A stretch of 10,946 nt of DNA from Desulfocapsa sp. (GTDB taxonomy: Bacteria > Desulfobacterota > Desulfobulbia > Desulfobulbales > Desulfocapsaceae): assembly GCA_029934815.1 (NCBI GenBank), contig JAOZLM010000050.1, positions 1 through 10,946 of the forward strand, written 5' to 3'. This document shows positions 1 to 6,465 of this stretch, in pieces. The position numbers and the translations under genes are program-made. Every line of letters starts with the position of its first letter. The first letter of the stretch is position 1. The notes under the pieces were generated by a model. The model was not told where the DNA came from and ran no database searches. It was given only the letters and a program-made list of their open reading frames with translations.

Positions 1-1991
1 CCGGGGAATTGCTGGATATCGACCTTGCACTTGCCAGTAAAATCAATGATTTTTCCCTCCAGGAAATTGGCACAGGGCCTGTTTCCGTCAAACTTATTCA
101 GGCAAGCCAGAAAGAGGCTAATCGTGCCACTCAACAGATTCAACGAACCCAGCAGGTGGTCAGCATAATTATTCTGTCCTCTGCACTGCTGGCTTTTTTC
201 GCAGTATTCAGCCTTGCCCGTCTCATGCATGCCACTGTTACCCATAAAGTTCTCAACCTGGCCAACGCTGCAGAAGAATACAGCCAAGGCAATCTGGATG
301 TTCGTGTGCTGGTAGAAGGCGATGATGAACTGGGACGACTTGGAACAAATTTCAATTCCATGGCCGAACGCCTGAACGACCTTGTGGTAACCCTTGAAAA
401 AATAGTTGGAGAAAGAACTACTGACCTTGAGGTGAGTGAAACATATTACCGTCAACTTTTTGATCATGGAAGTAATGCCATCGCAGTTTATGAAGTAGTT
501 AATGATGGTGAAGATTTTATATTTAAGGACTTTAATCGTACAGGCGAAGAAATAGAAAATTTACGCAAACAAGATGTGATTGGCAAAAAAGTATGTGAAG
601 TTTTTCCTGCATTACGGGAAAGTGGTCTGCTGGAAGTGTTCCGGGAAGTTTGGGAAACCGGCGATCCTGTTTCTTATCCCCCATTCTACTACAATGACGG
701 ACGCATAGAGGGCTGGCGACAGAACCGTATATACAAGCTTCCAACTGGTGAGATTGTAACGATGTATGACGATCTCACAGAGCAGAAACTTCGTGAGCAG
801 GAAAAGCAGATTATGGAAAAACAGCTGCTACAGTCACAGAAAATGGAAGCCATTGGCCTTCTGGCAGGAGGAGTAGCACATGATCTGAACAACATCCTCA
901 CAGCCATTATCAGCTACCCTGAAATCTTGCTACTCCAGCTACCTGACGAAAGTCCTTTGTGTAATCCTATTTCACAGATACGGGAATCAGGCCTGCGAGC
1001 CGCAGCAGTCGTTGCCGACCTTCTCACAGTAGCTCGCGGCGTGGCCAACAAAAAAGAAACGGCAAATCTTAACATCCTGCTCACTGAATTCTTTGATTCT
1101 CCGGAATTCAGTCAGATACAGACAGATCATTCCCACATCAACTATGACCAAGACCTTGAAGATAAGCTCTCCAATATTAGTTGCTCAAATGTCCATGTGA
1201 CTAAATGTATAATGAATCTGATGATTAATGCCTCGGAAGCAATCGCTGAGCCAGGTACAGTCACAGTACACTCCCGCAGTGAAGATATCCCCGCCGATCT
1301 GGCGATTAAACGTGGACTGAAACCTGGCTCCTATGTGATTTTAGGCATCAGTGATACCGGAAGTGGTATAGCAGATGATGACCTTGACCATATCTTTGAG
1401 CCTTTTTATACAAAAAAAGTAATGGGCCAAAAAAGCGGAACAGGCTTAGGGCTGTCCATTGTATGGAATACCATGCAGGATCACGATGGCGGAGTTTTGG
1501 TACACAGCAGTGAACGGGGAACACATTTTGATCTCTATTTTCCTGCAACAGATAAAGAATTCGCGAACAGCAGCGAACCGCCACCCCTTAGTGAATTACA
1601 GGGAAATGGTGAGACAATACTCATTGTTGACGATGAACCTCGCCTGTGTGAAACAACCAGTAAGCTATTGCATGAACTCGGTTATAAAACTGTTTGTAAA
1701 AAATCGGGAGAAGATGCATTCACTTACCTGCAAAACAACACTGTAGACCTGCTTCTTCTTGATATGCTAATGGATCCCGGAATGAATGGTAGACAAACGT
1801 ATGAACAAATACTAACTATATATCCTGAACAAAAAGCTCTTCTTGTCAGCGGTTTTTCTAAAAATACAGAGGTCAATAAAGCACTTGCCCTTGGAGCCTG
1901 CGGCTTTATCAAAAAACCGTATTCCCTACCGGAACTGGGAGAGGCAATTCTGGAGATATTCAATCAAAAAAGTAATGGAGTTACAGCGTGA
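1..1991 (+). CDS. Hybrid sensor histidine kinase/response regulator (HAMP-PAS-HisKA-HATPase-REC), 5' partial
   Basis: Membrane-bound sensor kinase that should autophosphorylate on histidine and pass the phosphate to its own C-terminal receiver. The frame is open from base 3 with no stop, so the N-terminal part, presumably a first membrane helix and most of a periplasmic sensor, lies outside the window. The TTG at base 9 is only the first possible start inside it. Numbered from that TTG: membrane helix about 50-72, HAMP about 73-126, PAS about 145-257, dimerisation/phosphoacceptor region with H291 in GVAHDLNN, ATPase with N-box N407, G1 motif DTGSGI (449-454), F-box FEPFYTKK and G2 motif GTGLGLS (477-483), then a REC domain from about 536 with D541/D542, phosphoacceptor D585, S614 and K636. 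All catalytic residues are present. The TGA stop overlaps the GTG start of the downstream diguanylate cyclase, so the two are probably translated together. The ligand is unknown. Confidence 0.95.
   Translation, partial: GELLDIDLALASKINDFSLQEIGTGPVSVKLIQASQKEANRATQQIQRTQQVVSIIILSSALLAFFAVFSLARLMHATVTHKVLNLANAAEEYSQGNLDVRVLVEGDDELGRLGTNFNSMAERLNDLVVTLEKIVGERTTDLEVSETYYRQLFDHGSNAIAVYEVVNDGEDFIFKDFNRTGEEIENLRKQDVIGKKVCEVFPALRESGLLEVFREVWETGDPVSYPPFYYNDGRIEGWRQNRIYKLPTGEIVTMYDDLTEQKLREQEKQIMEKQLLQSQKMEAIGLLAGGVAHDLNNILTAIISYPEILLLQLPDESPLCNPISQIRESGLRAAAVVADLLTVARGVANKKETANLNILLTEFFDSPEFSQIQTDHSHINYDQDLEDKLSNISCSNVHVTKCIMNLMINASEAIAEPGTVTVHSRSEDIPADLAIKRGLKPGSYVILGISDTGSGIADDDLDHIFEPFYTKKVMGQKSGTGLGLSIVWNTMQDHDGGVLVHSSERGTHFDLYFPATDKEFANSSEPPPLSELQGNGETILIVDDEPRLCETTSKLLHELGYKTVCKKSGEDAFTYLQNNTVDLLLLDMLMDPGMNGRQTYEQILTIYPEQKALLVSGFSKNTEVNKALALGACGFIKKPYSLPELGEAILEIFNQKSNGVTA
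1977..1980 (+). promoter_or_regulatory. Ribosome binding site for the HDOD-GGDEF gene
   Basis: GGAG, seven bases before the GTG start and inside the last codons of the kinase gene. It fixes the GTG as the start and supports translational coupling to the kinase. Confidence 0.75.
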
Positions 1992-3496
1992 CCACAGTTA
2001 AAGAACTATTTGATGAGAAAGTGCGACTCCCTTCTCCTCCAGCAATCGCCCTTAAGATTCTGGAAGCTGTTCGTGGAGAAGACAACTCATTCGATGATAT
2101 TGCACAGGTAATCATGTCTGATCCATCCCTTACCATACGTGTTCTTAAAATAGCTAACTCGTCACTCTATGGACTCAGCCAACCTGTCACTTCACTTTCT
2201 CAGGCAACAGGACTGATTGGTACTGACGCTATAAAAAACATCGCCTTATCCTTTGTAATTGTACAAGAGTTCCAGAATCCCTTGCAGGGCAGTTTTGATC
2301 TGCAATATTTCTGGCGCAGAGCAGTGACAACTGCGGTTGCCGCTGATGTCATTGGAAACACTGTGAATCACAAAGATCAGGATTTATTTGTTTCAGGATT
2401 ATTGCAGGACATTGGTGTACTGATTCTTTTTCTCTCACTTCCTGAAGATTATACAACTGTACTCGATAAAAAAAGAATCAGCGGGAATCGTCTCAGCACA
2501 GCAGAGACGGAACAATTCGGGAGCGATCACACTGAAATAGCATTGTATCTTGCTAACGCATGGAATCTTCCTGACTCGATTAAAATGCCTATCCGCTACT
2601 CCCACACACCTGAAGATGCGGAAGACCAATATAAGACGTCGGCGACGATACTGGACCTTGCTGACAGAGTATCTGCCATATATCATGGCTTTCGTAGTAA
2701 CAGAAAACTAGAAGAAGTCCTCACCGGGCTTCATAAAAAGTGGGGACTCACTACTGATCAGGCAAATGATTTAATAGACACTATTGGAGAACGGTCTCAG
2801 GAGATTCTGGCATTATTTGAAATTGATCCAGGCGAAATCAAACCATTTTCTATTATTATGCAGGAAGCGAATGATGCTCTTGGAGAGTTAAATTTTTCTT
2901 ATGAGCAGATCGTTCTGGAGCTAAAACAAGCAAAACAAAATTCCGAACAACTGGCAAAAGAACTACAGCAGGCAAACAACAACCTTAAAAAACTTGCTTA
3001 CCGCGATGGGCTGACAGGCTTATACAACAGGCGATTTTTCCATAAAGTACTTGCCGCAGAACTTGAAAGATCGATCCGGTATGAGCTTCCTTTCTCTCTA
3101 CTCCTGCTGGATATTGATTTTTTCAAAAAAGTGAATGACACATACGGGCACCAAACAGGAGATAAAGTACTGAAAGGAATGAGTAATATACTACTTCGGC
3201 TGGTTCGGAACTGCGACATTGCAGCTCGTTACGGCGGGGAAGAATTTACTGTAATTTTACCCGAGACAGGACCAAAGGGAGCCAAAGTGCTGGCTCAACG
3301 CCTGCGAAGAGGTATCGAACAGGAGAAAATTACAAGCAAGGATGATACTATTTCCGTGACAGTGAGTATTGGTGTGGCGGGTGCGGAACTGACTGCAAAA
3401 GATGCGACTGTGGATACTTTCATTGAGCAGAGTGACCTGGCCTTATACAGAGCCAAGAAAAATGGACGCAACATGGTTGAACTTATAACTATGTAA
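1988..3496 (+). CDS. HDOD domain diguanylate cyclase (HDOD-GGDEF)
   Basis: Predicted cytoplasmic enzyme making cyclic-di-GMP from two GTP. The N-terminal HDOD domain spans about residues 10-210, starting near LPSPPAIALKILEAV. Its degenerate HD motif reads GLLQDIG, with Q140 where an HD hydrolase would have histidine, so it should be a non-catalytic regulatory or binding module. A helical, probably coiled-coil linker (about 290-336, rich in Gln, Lys and Glu) leads to the GGDEF domain, 337-502. This has the DxLTGLYNRR-type entry (RDGLTGLYNRR), metal ligand D375 in LLDIDFFK, signature GGEEF (416-420) and an RxxD inhibitory I-site (R407-D410) exactly five residues upstream, so an active, product-inhibited cyclase is expected. 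No membrane segment or receiver domain is seen. The GTG start is chosen because a GGAG lies seven bases upstream and the HDOD homology starts directly after it. It overlaps the kinase by GTGA. Confidence 0.95.
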   Translation: MTTVKELFDEKVRLPSPPAIALKILEAVRGEDNSFDDIAQVIMSDPSLTIRVLKIANSSLYGLSQPVTSLSQATGLIGTDAIKNIALSFVIVQEFQNPLQGSFDLQYFWRRAVTTAVAADVIGNTVNHKDQDLFVSGLLQDIGVLILFLSLPEDYTTVLDKKRISGNRLSTAETEQFGSDHTEIALYLANAWNLPDSIKMPIRYSHTPEDAEDQYKTSATILDLADRVSAIYHGFRSNRKLEEVLTGLHKKWGLTTDQANDLIDTIGERSQEILALFEIDPGEIKPFSIIMQEANDALGELNFSYEQIVLELKQAKQNSEQLAKELQQANNNLKKLAYRDGLTGLYNRRFFHKVLAAELERSIRYELPFSLLLLDIDFFKKVNDTYGHQTGDKVLKGMSNILLRLVRNCDIAARYGGEEFTVILPETGPKGAKVLAQRLRRGIEQEKITSKDDTISVTVSIGVAGAELTAKDATVDTFIEQSDLALYRAKKNGRNMVELITM

Positions 3497-3510
3497 CCCC
3501 TCTGAAACAA

Positions 3511-4317
3511 CTATTCTGCACCACTGATCGCGCCGGACATTTGTAAAGCAATGCGGGTAGCAGCCACATCATGAACACGGATTATATCAATATCCGCGCT
3601 GTAAGCAAGAGCCGAAACCACAGCCGTTGGCAAGTCACGTTCTTCCACTGCCAAGCCGCAGATATCTTCGATAAACCGTTTTCTCGAATGTCCAAGAAGT
3701 ACAGGACAGCCAAGTTTTTTAAATTCTGCAAGATGCTTAATAATGGATAGATTATGGGAGAGTTTTTTCCCAAAACCTATACCAGGATCAACAGTTATCC
3801 GTTTACGGTCTACCCCATTCTTTTCCAGCCAACTCAGACGTTCTTCAAAGAAATTATAAATTTCCTGAATAACATTATCATACTCAGGTTTTACCTGCAT
3901 ATCGCCGGGAGTTCCCTTCATGTGCATTATAATTACCGGGACATCCGTTTCCTGAACGAGCGTTATCATTTCAGGATCTTTACGCAACGCTGAAATATCG
4001 TTGATGATATCAGCACCTGCAGCCAGTGCCTGTCGGGCGACTTCTGCCTTGGTGGTATCTATGGAAATGGGAATTGTAAATTTGCGGCGTATTGCCAGAA
4101 TTGGAGGGATAACACGTTTGAGTTCATCACTCTCAGAAACCGCCTCGGCAAAGGGGCGGGTAGACTCTCCACCAATATCGATTATATCAGCACCGGAAAC
4201 AACAAAGGCTTCAGCCTGCATGCAAGCTGAAGCCTCTGAATCAAACTGACCACCATCGGAAAAAGAGTCGGGCGTAACATTAAGTATGCCCATCACCTTT
4301 GGTGAAACCGTGTTCAT
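3511..4317 (-). CDS. folP: Dihydropteroate synthase
   Basis: Condenses para-aminobenzoate with 6-hydroxymethyl-7,8-dihydropterin diphosphate to give 7,8-dihydropteroate in folate synthesis; the family is the target of sulfonamides. A cytoplasmic TIM barrel of 268 residues, close to the usual length. Visible motifs: MGILNVTPDSFSDGG (9-23, N13 binds Mg), GGESTRP (49-55, the pABA loop), SIDTTK with D87, INDIS with N106, VDPGIGFGK with D177, SRKRF with K213, and IRVHD with R247 and H249. These cover the pterin and diphosphate binding set known from E. coli. One oddity is F56 after STRP, where E. coli has Gly. The ATG overlaps the ftsH stop by four bases (ATGA) and only a weak purine-rich stretch (GTAGAAAAAGA) precedes it, so translation probably depends on ftsH. 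The gene ends 14 bases from the convergent cyclase gene. A strong hairpin lies over codons 28-38. Confidence 0.97.
   Translation of the reverse strand: MNTVSPKVMGILNVTPDSFSDGGQFDSEASACMQAEAFVVSGADIIDIGGESTRPFAEAVSESDELKRVIPPILAIRRKFTIPISIDTTKAEVARQALAAGADIINDISALRKDPEMITLVQETDVPVIIMHMKGTPGDMQVKPEYDNVIQEIYNFFEERLSWLEKNGVDRKRITVDPGIGFGKKLSHNLSIIKHLAEFKKLGCPVLLGHSRKRFIEDICGLAVEERDLPTAVVSALAYSADIDIIRVHDVAATRIALQMSGAISGAE
4206..4235. repeat. Perfect inverted repeat inside folP (10-bp arms, 10-base loop)
   Basis: Arms AGGCTTCAGC (4206-4215) and GCTGAAGCCT (4226-4235) are exact reverse complements, with the loop CTGCATGCAA between them, itself containing the palindrome TGCATGCA. It covers folP codons E28 to F38. 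Both strands read the peptide ASACMQAEA through it. It would form a stable hairpin early in the folP message. Confidence 0.85.
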
Positions 4318-6338
4318 TCTTTTTCTACTTTATCTGTCTCTACAGTCTCCTCTGAGGATTCTTCAACAGGTTCTTCCTGCTCGCTGATCTCTTCTGCAAC
4401 TGTTTCTTCAACAGTTTCAGTTTCTTCAGTATCCACCTCTTCTTCAGTCTCTGCTGCTTTTTTCTTTGCAGGAGCTTTTTTGACTTTCTTTGTCTTCACG
4501 ACTTTATCTTCTTCTTTTACGGTGCGTTCATACATACCGGGACGCAACTCATCAAGAATATCCTCAATGTCTTCAAGAACTATGGTTTCTTTCTCCAGCA
4601 GTTCCTCAGCAATACGCTTTAAGATATCCAGATTTTCAGTAAGCATCCCAGTAACGCTTACATTGGCAGTTTTAATGATTTCAAATACTTCATCATCAAT
4701 CTTCCGTGCAGTATCTTCACTAAAATCACGGTGCTGACCGATTTCACGACCAAGAAAAATCTGTTCCTCTTTTTTACCAAATGACATAGGTCCCAGTGTG
4801 TCACTCATTCCCCATTCACACACCATTTTTCTGGCCATCTCTGAGGCACGCTCGATATCGTTACCGGCACCAGTTGTGATTTCATCAAAAATGAGTTTTT
4901 CAGCAACACGACCACCAAAAAGAATACAGAGGGAATGTTCCAGAAACTTTTTGGAATGGGTATAACGTTCCTCAGTTGGCAGCTGCATGGTCACACCAAG
5001 CGCACGGCCACGGGGAATAATCGAAACTTTATGAATTGGGTCAGTATCAGGCAGCAGACGTGCAACCAACGCATGCCCTGCTTCATGATAGGCTGTTATT
5101 TCTTTCTCATCATCTGTAATGATCATGGAGCGACGTTCAGACCCCATCATAATCTTATCCTTTGCCTTATCGATCATATCTTTATCAATCTTTTTGGCAC
5201 CTTGTCGTGCAGCCATAAGCGCTGCCTCATTAACAAGGTTTTCAAGATCAGCTCCGGTAAATCCAGGAGTTCCACGAGCTACGATCTCCATATCCACATC
5301 GTCACGCATCTTGGTTTTTTTGGCATAAATCTCTAATATTTTCTGACGTCCGCCCACATCCGGAATAGGAACAATCACCTGACGATCAAAACGACCGGGG
5401 CGCAACAAGGCAGGATCAAGGATATCAGGTCTGTTAGTGGCTGCGACAATAATCACGCCTTCATTTTCTTCAAAACCGTCCATCTCGACAAGCAACTGAT
5501 TGAGTGTCTGCTCACGTTCATCATGGCCTCCTCCTAAACCAGCACCACGATGACGACCCACAGCATCTATTTCATCGATAAAAATAATACAGGGTGCATT
5601 TTTCTTGCCCTGATTAAAGAGATCACGGACACGAGAAGCACCAACGCCTACAAACATTTCCACAAAATCTGAACCAGAAATAGTGAAAAATGGCACATCA
5701 GCCTCACCGGCGATAGCTTTTGCCAGCAGCGTTTTTCCAGTTCCAGGAGATCCGGCAAGCAGTACCCCTTTTGGAATACGACCACCAAGTGTGGTAAATT
5801 TTTGAGGATCTCTTAAAAAGTCTACAATCTCCTCAAGTTCTTCTTTAGCTTCGTCAATTCCGGCAACATCTGCGAATGTTTTCTTATTCTCTCCCTGTTC
5901 CATAAGCTTGGCTTTATTTTTACCAAAACCCATGGCTCCACCTTTTCCACCACCCATCTGCATCTGGCGCATAAAAAATACCCAGACACCAATAAGCAAC
6001 AACATAGGAAACCAGGAAACAAAAATAGACATCAGAAAGGAGTCTTTCTGCACTTCTTTCACAGAAATATCTACGCCATTCTGGCGAAGAATGGAGATCA
6101 TTTCATCATCATTTACCGGATACACAGCACGAAAAGCCTGTCCATCCTGCATTTTCCCGGAAACGATATCTCCTGAGATCTGTACTGTTGAAATATTATT
6201 TCGCTCCACCGCATCCACAAACTGACTGTAGGTCAGTGACGTGGACTGCCCCTGGGGCTGGTTGAAAAGATTAAAGAGCAGGATCATGGAAAGACCAATC
6301 ACCAGCCACATGGAAAGATTTTTATAAAATGTATTCAA
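4314..6338 (-). CDS. ftsH: ATP-dependent zinc metalloprotease FtsH
   Basis: Inner-membrane AAA+ protease that unfolds and degrades misassembled membrane proteins and unstable cytoplasmic regulators as a hexamer. Domains: membrane helix about 8-26, periplasmic FtsH extracellular domain about 30-100, second helix about 102-124, AAA+ module about 155-400, M41 peptidase about 405-600. Motifs: Walker A GSPGTGKT (196-203; Ser197 where the family usually has Pro), pore loop F229-V-G231, Walker B IIFIDEID (251-258), arginine fingers R313 and R316 in LLRPGRFDR, zinc site HEAGH (418-422), with D494 in GAGNDIERAS as the likely third ligand. Length 674 against 644 in E. coli; the excess is a charged tail (about 606-674), first Lys-rich, then Glu/Thr/Val-rich. 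The start is TTG, supported by GGAG six bases upstream and by the short cytoplasmic lead before the first helix; no ATG, GTG or TTG codon lies in frame in the bases just upstream. The stop overlaps the folP start. Confidence 0.98.
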   Translation of the reverse strand: MNTFYKNLSMWLVIGLSMILLFNLFNQPQGQSTSLTYSQFVDAVERNNISTVQISGDIVSGKMQDGQAFRAVYPVNDDEMISILRQNGVDISVKEVQKDSFLMSIFVSWFPMLLLIGVWVFFMRQMQMGGGKGGAMGFGKNKAKLMEQGENKKTFADVAGIDEAKEELEEIVDFLRDPQKFTTLGGRIPKGVLLAGSPGTGKTLLAKAIAGEADVPFFTISGSDFVEMFVGVGASRVRDLFNQGKKNAPCIIFIDEIDAVGRHRGAGLGGGHDEREQTLNQLLVEMDGFEENEGVIIVAATNRPDILDPALLRPGRFDRQVIVPIPDVGGRQKILEIYAKKTKMRDDVDMEIVARGTPGFTGADLENLVNEAALMAARQGAKKIDKDMIDKAKDKIMMGSERRSMIITDDEKEITAYHEAGHALVARLLPDTDPIHKVSIIPRGRALGVTMQLPTEERYTHSKKFLEHSLCILFGGRVAEKLIFDEITTGAGNDIERASEMARKMVCEWGMSDTLGPMSFGKKEEQIFLGREIGQHRDFSEDTARKIDDEVFEIIKTANVSVTGMLTENLDILKRIAEELLEKETIVLEDIEDILDELRPGMYERTVKEEDKVVKTKKVKKAPAKKKAAETEEEVDTEETETVEETVAEEISEQEEPVEESSEETVETDKVEKE

Positions 6339-6344
6339 AGAGTA

Positions 6345-6348
6345 CTCC
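6345..6348 (-). promoter_or_regulatory. Ribosome binding site for ftsH (TTG start)
   Basis: GGAG on the minus strand within ACGGAG, six bases before the TTG at 6338-6336. It decides the unusual TTG start. Confidence 0.7.
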
Positions 6349-6382
6349 GTATATTCTCTTTTTAGTTTTCTTGAAACTGCCT

Positions 6383-6407
6383 GCTGATAACTAAAAAAGC
6401 TATCAGC
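6383..6407 (-). repeat. Inverted repeat in the ftsH leader, alternative to the terminator-like hairpin
   Basis: GCTGATA and TATCAGC arms (6383-6389 and 6401-6407) are perfect 7-base complements with an 11-base loop. They share bases with the smaller hairpin at 6396-6410, so only one of the two can form in an RNA at a time. Whether either has a function is not shown. Confidence 0.45.
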
Positions 6408-6410
6408 TTT
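6393..6410 (-). terminator. Weak terminator-like hairpin after carB
   Basis: On the minus strand AAAGCT-GAT-AGCTTT is followed directly by three more T residues, six Ts in all. The stem is only six pairs with a three-base loop and two G-C pairs, so it would be leaky at best. It lies 55 bases beyond the carB stop and ahead of ftsH. Confidence 0.3.
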
Positions 6411-6412
6411 CT

Positions 6413-6441
6413 ACAGTAAGTAGACTAAGCACATCTGTCGA
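6413..6441 (-). promoter_or_regulatory. Possible sigma70-type promoter for ftsH-folP
   Basis: On the minus strand TCGACA (6441-6436; five of six to TTGACA) and TACTGT (6418-6413; keeps the T-A...T core of the -10 box) are separated by 17 bases. The start point would fall near 6406, giving a leader of about 70 bases. The match is modest, and a chance match in an A+T-rich gap is quite possible. No heat-shock sigma32-type or CIRCE sequence was found by eye. Confidence 0.25.
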
Positions 6442-6465
6442 GGTGCGGTAAGCTTTTTTTTCAAA

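Noticed and set aside
9..11. TTG at base 9 as the true start of the kinase
   Set aside because: The frame is open to the window edge, and only a stub of the periplasmic sensor precedes the membrane helix, so the real start is almost certainly upstream.
196..203. Bases within the kinase membrane helix considered as a site of frameshift or domain loss
   Set aside because: The helix, HAMP and PAS follow each other in one frame in normal order; nothing is broken.
4935..5336. 133-codon open frame opposite ftsH
   Set aside because: Antisense to the conserved protease region; no motif and no independent start signal.
6345..6372. TTTCAA-17-TATACG as an ftsH promoter
   Set aside because: Only three of six bases match at the -35, and the start point would fall at or beyond the ribosome binding site, leaving almost no leader.
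6427..6461. Possible plus-strand terminator: AAGC...GCTT followed by eight Ts
   Set aside because: The stem is only four pairs around a long loop, and no plus-strand gene ends nearby. The T-run is more simply the A-run after the carB stop seen from the other strand.
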